Of a stretch of 64,000 nucleotides of DNA, positions 23,101-38,100 are shown piece by piece. This DNA is from Girardinichthys multiradiatus (lineage: Eukaryota > Chordata > Actinopteri > Cyprinodontiformes > Goodeidae), in assembly GCF_021462225.1 (NCBI RefSeq), contig NC_061805.1:32567958-32631957 (forward strand), in the 5' to 3' direction. Numbering within the stretch: position 1 is the stretch's first letter; each line of letters begins with the position of its first letter. Made by a program: the position numbers and the translations under genes. The notes beneath the pieces are model-generated. The model did not search any database, was not told the DNA's origin, and saw only the letters and a list, made by a program, of their open reading frames with translations.

Positions 23101-26100
23101 TGGAGCACTTCCTAAATATGGCGGCTCTGGCTCAATTCGCCACTTTGCCAATTTGTACCCCTATTTTGTACCCTATGTTGTCCCTTCCATCATCTGTTTC
23201 ATGCTCATATATAAACAGTTTCATACACATGTTCTCAAAACATTGGATATCAATTTAACTTATTGTGAATGTTTTCTTGAATTATGCAGATAGCCATAAA
23301 AAAGTTCAAATGTCACAGATAACTTAAACAAATTCAATATTTTTTTTTGTAAACATTTTGTATTGAATCCTATTTCTACTGATTCAGGTTCTGATCATTC
23401 GAGCCAGTTGACTATTATGATGTTTGACAGATTAGGACCGTTGAGCAAATCAGTTTTAGCAATTAGCAGCCTTCTGCTTATAGATACTTATTACAGTCAT
23501 AATTTCCTTTTGCAGCAACTGTTAAAATCAATAGTTATAATCAATGCATAATGTTTTTAAGTTTGTCTCTGCTTAAAGTTCTTATTACCAGTTGTTACTA
23601 CCTGTTATATTACTACTACCTCCTGTCTGCTTGGATGTAATATTTGGTTGGATATCATATGTCAGAGGCATGTATTCACACTCTAAAGGCCAATAATACC
23701 TATGGCCAGTTGGATGGTCTCCAAGGGCTCTTGATGCACACCTTATGTGATGTTAAAGCTAGCAAGAGATTGTAGGAAAATTGTAATTATTGGGAAAACG
23801 TGTCAGAAAACTGATAATGATTCATAATCAATATTGTCATTACAATATTTAGCTGTGGTAGCGCATTAACGTGTTTATCTGATATCATGCATGAATAATT
23901 TAGACCCATATTGGTGATTAATGAATGCACATATCTGTGCAGCCAGACACATTTATTTTGCTCTCTCCCATTTTAATTACATGTAATTGTGAGAAAATGT
24001 TGATTTTTAAATTAATCAAATTAAAGTCAGTTGGACCGATTAATACTACACACAGATAATAAATATTAGCCAATAGAAAGCTGCAGTTTCTATTATAAGG
24101 CTGAACAATATATCGCAAATATACACAGCCTGGCCTAAAAAAAGGTCACACTAATATTTTACTGGACCATCTTTAGCTTTGATTACAACAGGCATTTGTT
24201 GTGGTATTGTTTTCATTAGCGTCTGCAATATCACAACATCTAGTTCCATCCAGTGTTGCATTAATTTACACCAAGATCTTGTTGTGATGATGGTAGAGTC
24301 TGCCCGCTGCACAAAGCCTTCTCCAACACATCCCAAAGATTCTCAATGGGGTTAAGGTCTGGACTCTGTGGTGGCCAAGTCATGTGTGAGAATGATGTCT
24401 CATGCTCCCTGAACCACTCTTTCACAATTTGAGCCCGATGAATCTTGGCTTTGTCATCTTGGAATATGCCCGTGCCATCAGGGAAGAAAAAATCCATTGA
24501 TGAAATAACCTGGTCATTCAGTACATTCAGGTAGTCAGCTGACCTCATTCTTTGAACACATACTGTTGCTGAACCCAGACCTGACCACCTGCAGCAACCC
24601 CAGATCATAGCACTGCCCCCACAGGCTGGTACAGTAGGCACTAGGCATGATGGGTGCATCACTTCACCTGCCTCTCTTCTTACCCTGATGCGCCCATCAC
24701 TCTGGAGCAGGGTAAATCTGGACTCATCAGACCACATGACTTTCTTCCAGTCCTCCAGAGTTCAATCTTTATGCTCCCTAGCAAACTTTAGCCTTTTTTT
24801 CCGGTTACCCTTACTGATCAGTGCTTTTCTTACAGCTACACAGCTGTTCAGTCCAAATCCTTTGAGTTCCCTTTGCATTGCACGAGTGGAAATGCTCTTA
24901 TTTCCCTGTTAAATGTACCTTGAGTTTTACTGTTGTTTTTCTTTGATTTCGCTAACCCTAACCCTTCTGAAACACTGACATCCTTTCCACAACCACAGGA
25001 TGTCTTTCGACATGGTTGTTTAAAAAAGGAGAAGCTACTCATTGCATCAGTTGGGGTTAAATAACTTGTTGCCAGCTGAGCGATGATCATCCATGCAGCA
25101 ATTATCCAATAGGAGGCTCGTACCTATTTGCTACGTTAAATCCAGGTGGATTTTTTGGCCAGGCAGTGTATCACCATCACTTTATCAGTGTGTGCAACAT
25201 TCATGTCACAAAGGACTGTTTAGAGTAGAATAACCAGTGGCTAATATATTCCAAGTGTTAAGAACTTGCATTTTCCATACTGATGTAAAATTTAGCCAAT
25301 TGGCAGCCAATTGGACAGAGTCTCATGACGCCAGATGCTCACATCGGACAAAAGTAACGTTACCCAACATGCTAATGATCACAGACTGATGGAGGCACAG
25401 ATGAGGAGGAGATGAAATAACAAAACAGGCATAGTTATCACAACATTTACCAATAGTATCGTCATCTCAAGACTTTTTGATATTGTGGAGCCATACTCCA
25501 TTCTACAAAAAAGTACTTGATTCTTTTTATGACTGAACTAAGGCCAATTCCCGCTTTATTTCAAGCTTTCATTTTTTTAAATAAGAAAAGCTCATTTTGT
25601 TGTTTTTTTGGCATGCTGAAGATTCTGATGATTTAACTCATATAATCAGTAGAAACTTGTTTACATTTTTGCAAAAAATGAAAAGTTTCATCGTAAAAAA
25701 AGGATGGTAAAAAAGTTGATTTTTGAAGAAAAAATAACTATTTAGATTACTTGAGAAATGAAAAAGTAGTCAGGAGATTATTTAAAAAAACAACAGTTGT
25801 TAGGTGCAGCCCCACAGTAGACTATGAGTAAAATATAAGAAAAAAATTTAAATCAATAATTTTCAAGGTGGATATAAAATGTCCTCCTGGTCATTTAGGA
25901 CCCAGAAAAGTCAGGTATCAAACGAACTGGTTCAAAATGGCAAAGAGGTGAAATGACCTGCACAAGCAAGGATAACAAAATGCTGGATATCAAGCAAAAA
26001 TGAGAAGATCAAAAAGAATAGCACTGAGTATAAGATGAGATTGCCCTTCAGCAGGTTAATGATAATAAAATGATGATTAAAAAAAATAATTGCTGTTTCC

Positions 26101-29100
26101 TCATTCATTTTATGTTTCTGTTTCAAAAGCCCAAACAAATCAGAGTTTATTAGAGCCAAATATCAAATGCTGGCATTTGTCCACCGCGTGCCGTGCCGTG
26201 ACGATGACAGCTCTACTGCAAAGGATTTAAGTAAGGTAAGAAGAAATGGCCGTTCACAGCGACACATGCAGCACACTCCATTGGCAGGCTTATTAAAGAT
26301 CTGTTGAAGCCTTAATAGAAATCAGGTTTTAATGATTTTGATTTTTTCTTTTATATTGAGTATATTTATTCATTGGGAAAAACTGTCACATGTGAAATAG
26401 TTTTTAACTACATTTACTGGGAGTCCTAACAATTCATGCAAAACAAACTTTATTTATTTCTACTTTGCTTTTAGAGTTGATGAGAACTCTATAAGGTTTT
26501 GTTTAGTTCCTGATTATTCGTGATTCTCTGGGGTCTGAATATAACCTGAAACAGAGGCCTAGTTTTCCTTGCCACTATTCAAAAGAGGAAAGACAAGAGA
26601 ACATGCGGGTAAGGCAGTTGTCATTTGCTCTTCATAAACTTGACTTTAGGCGGTCAGAGCAATAATTAAACCACTCAAAGCAGGAACTTTGACAAAGAAG
26701 TCTGAATAATTGATCTTGCCACCATCCACAGTGGGGAGGATGGTAAGGGAGGAACTGCAGCGAATTATGGGATGTTGGGTCCCCAAGTTCCTAAATCAAC
26801 AATTTATTTAAGGTTTTTGTGCATTTATTTACCAGAGGTGCCATAACTAGTGGAGGATGATGCACTTTGATTTTTTTTTCAACCCAGTGTCAGTTGATGC
26901 TTTTTCCTTTGTTTTTCAAATGTGTGTTTTTTTTTTTAGCTGATAGTGATGATTATTTTTCAGCAACTTCACTCAAGTGTGCGCACAGGAAATCTTGAGA
27001 CTTGTTTGAGGCTACTCTCTCTGGGAGCACAAGCTAATTTTTTCCATCCAGTAAGTTTTCTATTTCAATATTTTGATATATTTACATATTTTTGTGTTGA
27101 TTTTTCTCAACAGTGTTTTTGCTAATTAATGTCTCCTCCAGGACAAAGGAAACACTCCTTTGCATGTAGCCGCGAGGGCAGGCCAAGTGTCTCAGGCTGA
27201 ACTGCTGACTGTGTATGGAGCCGATCCTGGAGCTCTAGACAACAGTGGCAAAACTCCCGTTGACTATGCAAGGTGAATCTTTACACGTATTAACAGGGTT
27301 TATATTGTTATAGTCTTTCATGATAATTCTGGTTCTGTACATTTTCACCATTTCTGTTACTGTTGTTTTCTTTTCAGAGAAGTTGGTCACTATGACCTGG
27401 CAGACAGGCTGGTGGAAGTTCAGTATGAGCTCACTGATCGACTGGCATTTTATTTATGTGGCAGAAAACCTGGTAAGCAGTGACAGGGATGAGTAACAGA
27501 CAGTTATTTTGTGATTTCTGCTTGAAAGGTAAACGGTATGTGGATGTTTTGGTAATTGGGTTTCCTTCTCAGAAACCTGTAATGAAAAGCAAAACTAGAG
27601 GTTTTTTTTTTCTTTTCAGCTCTGTTGCTTGTAGCTTGCTGGTGTTATATTCACCCATTTCTCTGACCTAGACAAATATCAAAGAAATAAAGCTCGAAAG
27701 AAGAACAAAAGCACATGGCAGAGAAGCAGGCATCCAACAGGTACCAAAGAGTGAGGATGTTATGGTTGGAACACTGAAATTGAGCATCAGTGTATAACAC
27801 TATGTTCAAGCTACATAAGGATAGTGGCAAACTCTACAGCTCAAATTTGAGTTCATAAAATGAAGAGTTATTTAGTGATTTGACCTGTGAGGAGAAGGAG
27901 GAAGTGAGGAGACATGTTGTATTGAGTGTATTAACTTGGGCATCCAACAAACTGGCGCCCTGGGGGTTTGAAAGCAGTCTTGGGGGGAAATTGTCTTTAA
28001 TTTACCACAGTGGCAAATGACCGCATGTGACACAAACTGAAAGTATTTTGGTAGACATTATTTCTGCTCCAGTTCTGACCAGCATAGTTGCCAGCATAGT
28101 TACCAGCATAGTTACTAATGTGGTCAAGCATGTGTGAGCACATTACCCTCAGTAAAATGTTCCACCAGAGTACTTTATATCACAGAGCCATGCAGTGATT
28201 GTACACATATAACTTTTTCCGTATAATCTTTCTGTTATTATTTGTGAGAGTTTAACTGTGCTACACTAAATGTTGGATAGAAGGGGCATCAAAATACTGG
28301 CTGCAGATGAAGCAAAACACTTCATCGCTTATTTGGCTCAGACACTTAAAAAAAAAAAAAAAAAAGAAGGGAGATACCCTTCAGGAGTGGCTATTTTTAG
28401 CCATGGCATTCCAAGACTCAGTTGGTTTTATTATAGCTGTTTCCAATATAGGGAGTTTTTTGTGGGTATGGGAAAACCCATCCCCACCTTCCCTTGTGCT
28501 CCTTGGAGGTCACCCACATTTCCTGCACTTCTTAACAAAGTTCTTAACCTGTTGTTTTTCTGTCTCACCAATAAGCGGCTATGCAGTCACTCGACATATT
28601 CTGGTTAAATCGCCCCTTATTCAAAAAAAAGGTCCATTCTCTGTCTACAACTTTAGAGAAGGACAGGCTTGGTCACATACGAAATGTCAACATCCTTATA
28701 TTGTAAGTACTTCCTGTTTTTAAGTGGGTGTGACTCAAAAGGCAGTTTTTGGTTTCAGACAATTATTTCAAAAATACATTTCAGCCTTGAAAACCAGTGC
28801 AAGGCCTACTAAGATTAATTTATGTTTAATATAGAGATTTTATATTCAAATTGAGGTTATGGCTGATTGGTGTTGAGCCCCACAGTCCATAACCTACGAA
28901 AGGAACCTAATAACTTGTTCAGATATCTCAGTTAAACCTTTCTCTTCTAAGCTTATTGTAGATACCTCAAAAAATATATTCAATTTTAAGACAAAATTGC
29001 TGCACTTTATTTGCCTGAAATTCCAGACCGCAATGTAACCTAAGAGAAAATAGTTTATATTCAAAAAACAAACTATTCAATTTAATCGTTTTGCCCTTGA

Positions 29101-32100
29101 GGTCGAAACTGTATTCACCATAGAGATGAGATGAACTGTTACTAGAAATTTCTTGTTAGAAATCAGTGATAAATTAAAACCAAACACGTTTTTCATTTGA
29201 AGATATAAAATATTACAATAAAATACAATTTCTCAAATGAGCAGAATTTTAAATTTTGGCTTGGTTTTTCTGTTCAATACAGTAGTTAAAAAAACGGTGT
29301 GAAAAAACGGTGTAAAAAAACGGCTTATAATATGAAACCCTTCATAATCCACCCTGCAACATCACTGCTCCCACATTAGTTTTCAACATTGGGCTTAAAA
29401 TAAAGGAAAAAAACTCAATATTTATTTTTCCTATTTCTTCTTGCTGAATATTTTAACATACAATATTTTTTTGTTTTGTGGTAAAGCATCAGGGTGATGG
29501 AGACAACACTTTTGAGGTGTACAGAAGATACGGCGCCCAGGTCTGTGTACTTTTGCGTTCATTCATTATTCTATTTTCGGAAGTGAAATCAAATTCTGGA
29601 AAGTGAGTCAGTTTGGTGTTCTGATTTGTATGAATCATCAGAATATCTAACTTGCAGAAGAATGAAAGAATAAAACTGTTTCAGATGAGCTTTAACTTTT
29701 AACTCCAAACAAATTAAATATACAGGTCCTTCTCAAAATATTAGCATATTGTGATAAAGTTAATTATTTTCCATAATGTCATGATGAAAATTTAACATTA
29801 ATATATTTTAGATTCATTGCACACTAACTGAAATATTTCAGGTCTTTTATTGTCTTAATACGGATGATTTTGGCATACAGCTCATGAAAACCCAAAATTC
29901 CTATCTCACAAAATTAGCATATTTCATCCGACCAATAAAAGAAAAGTGTTTTTAATACAAACAACGTCAACCTTCAAATAATCATGTACAGTTATGCACT
30001 CAATACTTGGTCGGGAATCCTTTTGCAGAAATGACTGCTTCAATGCGGCGTGGCATGGAGGCAATCAGCCTGTGGCACTGCTGAGGTCTTATGGAGGCCC
30101 AGGATGCTTCGATAGCGGCCTTTAGCTCATCCAGAGTGTTGGGTCTTGAGTCTCTCAACGTTCTCTTCACAATATCCCACAGATTCTCTATGGGGTTCAG
30201 GTCAGGAGAGTTGGCAGGCCAATTGAGCACAGTGATACCATGGTCAGTAAACCATTTACCAGTGGTTTTGGCACTGTGAGCAGGTGCCAGGTCGTGCTGA
30301 AAAGTGAAATCTTCATCTCCATAAAGCTTTTCAGCAGATGGAAGCATGAAGTGCTCCAAAATCTCCTGATAGCTAGCTGCATTGACCCTGCCCTTGATAA
30401 AACACAGTGGACCAACACCAGCAGCTGACACGGCACCCCAGACCATCACTGACTGTGGGTACTTGACACTGGACTTCTGGCATTTTGGCATTTCCTTCTC
30501 CCCAGTCTTCCTCCAGACTCTGGCACCTTGATTTCCGAATGACATGCAGAATTTGCTTTCATCCGAAAAAAGTACTTTGGACCACTGAGCAACAGTCCAG
30601 TGCTGCTTCTCTGTAGCCCAGGTCTGGGGAATGCGGCACCTGTAGCCCATTTCCTGCACACGCCTGTGCACGGTGGCTCTGGATGTTTCTACTCCAGACT
30701 CAGTCCACTGCTTCCGCAGGTCCCCCAAGGTCTGGAATCGGCCCTTCTCCACAATCTTCCTCAGGGTCCGGTCACCTCTTCTCGTTGTGCAGCGTTTTCT
30801 GCCACACTTTTTCCTTCCCAGAGACTTCCCACTGAGGTGCCTTGATACTTCACTCTGGGAACAGCCTATTCGTTCAGAAATTTCTTTCTGTGTCTTACCC
30901 TCTTGCTTGAGGGTGTCAATAGTGGCCTTCTGGACAGCAGTCAGGTCGGCAGTCTTACCCATGATTGGGGTTTTGAGTGATGAACCAGGCTGGGAGTTTT
31001 AAAGGCCTCAAGAATCTTTTGCAGGTGTTTAGAGTTAACTCGTTGATTCAGATGATTAGGTTCATAGCTCGTTTAGAGACCCTTTTAATGATATGCTAAT
31101 TTTGTGAGATAGGAATTTTGGGTTTTCATGAGCTGTATGCCAAAATCATCCGTATTAAGACAATAAAAGACCTGAAATATTTCAGTTAGTGTGCAATGAA
31201 TCTAAAATATATGACTGTTAAATTTTCATCATGACATTATGGAAAATAATGAACTTTATCACAATATGCTAATATTTTGAGAAGGACCTGTACATCTACA
31301 GATACAGGTTATCCCTGCAAACACTTTGTTCAGAAATATGTTGTGTGAGTATTATATCTGGCGCAGTCAGAATGAACCCGCCGACCGCACAGGTCACCTA
31401 TAAAGTAATAAAGTGACAGATACAGAATAACCAATACTCCAAAATACATAATTAGAGGCACAAAATAGACTGTTTGTCGTGGTTCACGTGATTGACGCTA
31501 AACAATGGGAGGAATTTGTGGTTTACAGTATAATACCGATATTACAGACGTCAAACTAAACTCATTTACAAATATCCAACAAGCTCACTGTAATGTAAAC
31601 TTAAAACAAAAAGTAATACTCAAGGAAAATAAGACCGAAAATAAATTAAGATTTACCGAAAAAGGGCTTTCAGGTAAGTGACCTGTGGCGTATCATTGAT
31701 GTTCGCATTTGTACAAGGTGGGTGGCAATCACTGCACTCAATCCCTGCATTGATTACAGAATTTGTGCAAAATTCTGTTCCCCCGAAATAATCTATCCCC
31801 CTTCTATCTGTATATTGTGACTCCAGGAGGCGCTGTTGCTTCACATGGGCTGTGTGCTGGCCTCAGCAGATTCTCCTCACCAATCTGCTGTCCATTAACC
31901 TAACCTCACAGGACTCATACCTAATCCTAAAGAACTGTGTAGTGAAATACATGTAGTAACATGGTGTAACGTCGGTGTTGTGTGACCGAGAGAACAGATT
32001 ATTTCAGGGAAACAGAATTTCGCACAAGTTCTGTAACCAATGCAGGGTTCTAGTGCTGCCAATGCCAGCATCTGACTCAGCCGAAATGTCTTACATGGTG

Positions 32101-35100
32101 AACCAACAAAATATAAAACATGTCTTTCTTTTAACTATTAAAATGTTTTATCATTGGAGTTGTCGTTTTTTAATTTTAAAACAAAACAAAATTTACATAA
32201 ACGCCTCAATATTCTTTTTTTTCTCGTATTATTTTGAAACAGAAAAAAAATCAAAGAACGAACCACACACGGATTTTTTTTAAAGCAAAATGAAGCCCTT
32301 TCTGTTTTTTTCTTTAATTCATAGGATCAGAAAACCAAACTTGACACCCTTTTCAGAATTTGATTTTACTTCCAAAAATAGAAAATTGAATGAACACAAA
32401 AGTACACGGAGCTGCCCAACAACGGTGGCAGAACTTTGTGTTTTTATCGATTCAAACATGAAAAGGAAATCAAACCAAATCTGAATTACTTCAATCTGTT
32501 TGTCACCTCAAACTGAAATACAAGCAGTGTTTTTATATGTTGTATTTTAAAACAATCAAATAACCACTTATTTTTTGTTTTTAATTACTGGTTTCTGGTA
32601 AGAAAATCCCTCTACCAAAACATGTATGGACACACTCCTTTTGTAATTATTGTTAATGATAGCTATGTCATATAAATCCACTACTCTCCTTTCGGTCCAT
32701 TTAGATCATAAAAATGGCGAGCACTTCATTGTTCCCCAGATGGCTGACAGGTAAGTTCAGTTCATTTAGGTCCATGTTAAGGGACTGGCTTTCAGCTTAC
32801 ATTGATGCGATGCAGTGAGGCACTTCTACTATTAACTCACTGTCTGCTGTCTGTTCAATCTAGTTTAGAGAAAACAGACCCACTGAAGTTACTTACATAC
32901 CCAAGATGTCTGTAATTGTTGCAAATAATACATTTGTTCTGGAAAGAAAATACATGCTCTAATTTCACTTCAGTCAGAAAACTGCTCTGCAGAATGTGTG
33001 CTCTATAAATTAAATTTAAGTGATATATTTGACCTTTCTTACTTGCTGTCTTTTGATGGAGCAGAAATGTGTAAGTATAACGTGGGTAAAAAAGTAAATC
33101 ATGTTGATGGTTGGTATAATTCATCTGCATATAATTAAAAAGCTGATTTTATTTTTTCTCTGCAGCAGTGCAGATTTAACAGAACTCGCAAAAGCAGCAA
33201 AGAGAAAGCTGCAGTCTGTAAGTACGTTGCTTACCATGAAATATTTTATTCATTTAGACTTTTTAAGGCTAAATATGTCTTTCTGACCTTCATGTAGCTC
33301 AGTAATCATTTATTTGAGGAGCTGGCCATGGACGTGTATGACGAAGTGGACAGACGGGAGACAGATGCAGGTAAAGGAGAAATGAGCTTTTCTATCCTTT
33401 GTTTAGATTAGATTTCTGTCGTTGCATGTCATCAGTGTGTCACTGTTTAGGCCTACCTTCAGAAAGGTGCAGCTATACACACCTATGTCATCTTTATCTC
33501 ATTGTGTGCAGTGTGGTTGGCCACACAGAATCACAGCACCTTGGTGACGGAGACTATTCTGGTCCCCTTCCTTCCTGTAAATCCAGAGTATTCATCAACA
33601 AGAAACCAGGCAAGTCCGCATTGCAAAGGTCCCTGCAGGTCCTGCTATGTTCTGCTTTTTACTGCAAATTTAAATTGGGTACCGCTGTTTGACTCAGTTA
33701 TTTTTCTGCAGGGTCGACAGAAGCTTGCAAGGTTCAATGCACATGAATTTGCAACATTAGTCATTGATATATTAAGTGATGCCAAACGCAGGCAACAAGG
33801 GAATTCAGTTGGCAGCCCAAAAGGTCGGTATCCTGTAGTTACTTTTATCCTGCAAATATATTCACACCATCTGATAATCTTCAAATTTTGTCACATTACA
33901 ACCACAAGCTTCAGTGTATTATATTGGAATTTCATGACAAAGGCCAACACAAAATAGTGCGCCACTGTGAAGCGGAAGGAACAAAATGCACGGTCGTTAA
34001 TTTTGTGTGTTTGTATTTAGTCTTCCCTTTACTCTGATACCCATGAATAATTTTCAGGGCAACCAGTTGCCTTTCGTCACCTGATTCGTAAACAAACTTT
34101 GTTGTTGGAGTCTCGTTGTGTAATTCAATGTCAGTATAAATCCAGCTGTTCTGTGAAGGCCTCAGAGGTTTCTTATAGAACATTAGTGTACAAACAGCAT
34201 CATGAAGAACGTAGGCAACGGGGAAACCGTTCTGGACACGTTTAATGAAGAATTGGGCTATAAAACAAAATGCCAAGCTTTGATGATCTCTGAGTTTGGG
34301 ACAACTGAAAACCTATCAGAACATGGCTGTCCACCTAAGCACAATAAGGGAAGCAATCAGAGAAGCAGTAACTGTGGTAATTCTGGAGGAGCTGGAGAGA
34401 TCCACAACTCTAAACAACAATAAAACTATAACTAGTTATAAACTTCGCAAATCTGGACATTATGGAAGAGTGAAAAGAAGCAAACCATTGTTGAAAGAAC
34501 ACCATAGAAGTTCAGTTGGTAGTTTGCCACATCACTCGTGTGCTGGCTGCTCTTCACTAGTTTCCATAGTGCTACAGAATTGATTTTAAAATAATTTTAT
34601 TTAGATTTAAATGTCTTAATGATCTATTTCCACCCTATCTCTCAGACCTGGTTGATCTTCACAGTCTCTATCTAAGGTCAGATGACTAGAGGTGATCAGG
34701 TTTTTGCAGTTGTGGCCCCTAAGTTATAGAAACGGGTTGCCTCTACGTGTTAGACAACCCGCTCACTGTCTTCTTTTAGATCCACCTTTTTTCCATGCCG
34801 TTCAACACAGCACGAGTTGTTTGTTCTTTTGTGTGAGATGTGATGTCTAACATTGTTTTATGACTGTTTTTACTTTCCCATTCTTACTTATTCTCTTAAT
34901 GTGCAGCACATTGGTCAACTAGTAGTTGGTTTTAAATGCTTTATAAATAAATTGGATTGGCGTTGACAGGAAGTTAGAACGAAATACAACCGCAAACTTA
35001 CAGCTGGAGCTCCAAGGTAATCAAAGCATATTCTTATATATTCTTGAACGGCCCAGTCGAGGCCTAGTCAATCCAATTGGGCATCTGGCAAAAATGTTAC

Positions 35101-38100
35101 GTTTGAAGTTTACAGATGCCTCTCCATCTAATCTGACTGAGCTTTCGTTATTTCGCATAGAATAATGGGCAAAAGATGTTTCAAGATGTGCAAAGCTGGT
35201 AGAAACGGACCCCAAAATGACCTGCAGCTGTAATTGCAGGAAGCTCTACAAAGTAATGACTGAGATGTTTGAATACCATAAATTATTTTCCCTCTGCTTA
35301 ACAGTTATCAGCTGCTTTGTCGTGGTCTATCACGTAAAAAATATTTTGAAGGTTGTGGTTTTAGGATGAAAAAACGTGACAAGATTCAAGGGACTACTGA
35401 ATCCTTTTGTAAGGTGCTGGATCAAACGGACAAACACTAACCCTCCGATTTTGCTGCTGTTCATTCCAGACAACGTTGAACTCATATTAAAGGGCGTGGC
35501 TGTCAGACACAGCAGTGATTATGACAGTGTGGCTTCAGATGAAGATACAGACCAAGAGCTCCCTTCAAGCAAAGGAGACAGAACCAAGGTATCTGGCCAT
35601 TAATTTCACAGTTTTAATAGAGGACAAATTCCCCCTGTTGGAGGTTTTTTGTTTTTAACCAGTTTCCTCCACAGAGCCTGGACTCTGACATTTCTGATGG
35701 CCCGATAACTATGCATGAATACATGGAGGTGAAAACCGCACTCACGGCCTCTGAAGCCAAGATCCAGCAGCTTTTGAAAGCCAACGACAATCTGAACGAC
35801 GAGCTGAGGCTGATGCAGAAAAAGGTATCCACCGCCCTCCACCAGTACGATCACTAACCCTGGGAGGGGGGGCTGACTAGGAGGGAGGGTGTGGAGCCAC
35901 AGAGCAGCTTCTGCTGCACCGCGTGAGCGCTCTCTGGTGTTGGGGGCTGGGAAGTGATCCGAGTCAGCGAAACTGGATCAGCCTTCGTTTGACCAGCATG
36001 TTTCAGAACTTGAAAGAAAAATGTTTGTTTTTTTGTTGACTTCAGAAAAAGTAATGCATCTTTTTTGATTTAATAATGAGTTTTATTTTTATTATGTATA
36101 AGTTGGAGTGAAAGTTATGGTGTTACTAACAAGCATGTTTTAAAAAAGCATGACAATTCATTCTGGATTTTAACATTTTATGATAAAATAGTGACTAACT
36201 GAATATGTGTGTGTGTGTGTGTGTTCTTCATCACATATACTTTTTTTATTGTGAAAATGTTGTAGCTTATTTCTTTTAACGGCTGTTTTTCGTGTGTTTT
36301 CTAATATTTGACTGAAAGATACTGGTCACATGGTTGCTCTGATCTTTCAACTTCCTGATGATGGATCACACAGAAAGTAATTCACTGAGCCACAGCTGAG
36401 TTGCACCAGTCCTATTATACTCAAACAACAAAGTGATCCTTTTTGGTGACATGTTGCATATGTTTTTTGCAGTTTAGGTTTTCAACATTTGTGTTTTCTA
36501 CGGCCAGTTCCTAACACTTATTGTTAGTTTACGCTTTAGGATGTACAGGTCTTAATAAATTTGAATATTTTGAGAGGTTATTTTATTTTTGTTAGTTAAA
36601 AAAAAGAGAAGCTCATATAGATGCATTGCACACAAATATATTTGGAGATTTTCTTTTTGATGATTTTGTCTTACAGCTATTGATGACCCAAATTTCAGTT
36701 TCTCAAAAAGTTAGAATATAATTTAAGATCAATAATAAATTATTTTTAATAGAGAATTGTCAGTCTGGTCGGCATTCCTGTGGCGTAGATTACTGCATCT
36801 ATGCAGCATGGCATGGAGGTGATCAGCCTGTGGTTCTGCTGAGGGGATATGGAAGCCCAGGTTGCAGTGATAGCAACCTTCAGGACATCTGCATTGTGGG
36901 CTCTGTTATTAAAACATGTATTGGTACTGTTGGCACTGTGGGCAGGTGCCAAGTTCTGCTGGAAAAAAGCTTGCCAGCAGAGGGAAGCATGACGATCTCC
37001 AGTTGAGGTCAGAAATCTCTTTCACAAGGAAGACCTTTCCAAGACAACAGCCACGCATATCAGAACTATGTCAAACAAATCAAGAATACACAATTTACTG
37101 GTAGATGGCTGCTCTGACTTAGGACTTGATTAAACTCAGTGGACCAACATCAGCAGATGACATGACTCCCCAAATCATCACTGACTGTGTACACTTCACA
37201 CTGGACCTGAAGCAACTGGGATTTTGTCCTTCTCCGCTCCTTCTCCAGACTCTGACCTTGATTTTAAAATTAAACACATTTAATTTTACCTGAAAAGACG
37301 ACATTGGACCACCGAGCAACAGTCCGGTCCCTTTTCTCCTCATTAAGATCCCTCCGACATCTCTGGATCCGGGGGGGCTTAACATAAGGAATACAAACCT
37401 TTGCTTCACACCTCTAATGTTGTGGCTATCCCTGCATCTTGTCCAACTTTTATTTTTTCAACCAAACATTTTCCTTCCACTAAACTTTAATAGCTGTATG
37501 CTTGGATACAGCTTTCTATGAACAACCAGCTTCTTTAGGAATGAGCTGTTGCAGCTTTGGAGGGTGTCGCTGACTGTTTGCTGGACAACTGTCAAGTCAG
37601 CATTCTTCATTGTGATTGTTTAAGCCACAAGACCATAGCTGTAAGCCTTAATCATTGTCTTACAAGAAATGATCACTTAGACTATATCACATCACTATAT
37701 CGAAGCAGATTCTAATTTATTGAGATGTACCTGTACTTGAGCTTCCTGTTTTATTCTCCTCTTCTGGAGGTAGCATCAGTGTCCACATTTAGATAAAGTG
37801 CTGTTCATGCCAAACTGTTACTATTTTAATATGTTTTAATTGACATATCATATTGTAGTAGGGACAAAAGAGTATTTGACAGATTTTGAGTTCTTGTTTT
37901 CAATTCATAAACATATCAGCTCTCTGAACGTAAATCAGAAGCTGCCTCTCTGTTTCTTACCAAATCCTCCCTTCCCTCTTTTTGTTGAATGCAAACTGCT
38001 GCATTCATTTTGGGGCCAGTTTTTGCTTTTCTTCTAAGGCTCTTTTTATTATTCTTAAGTCAATCTGTCTGTTCTGTAGCTACATCTTTTTGCAACAGTC

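Noticed and set aside
28307..28723. 138-aa open frame in GIT2 intron 7
   Set aside because: Starts from a poly-lysine run coded by an A-rich tract; no conserved domain seen and another frame is equally open.
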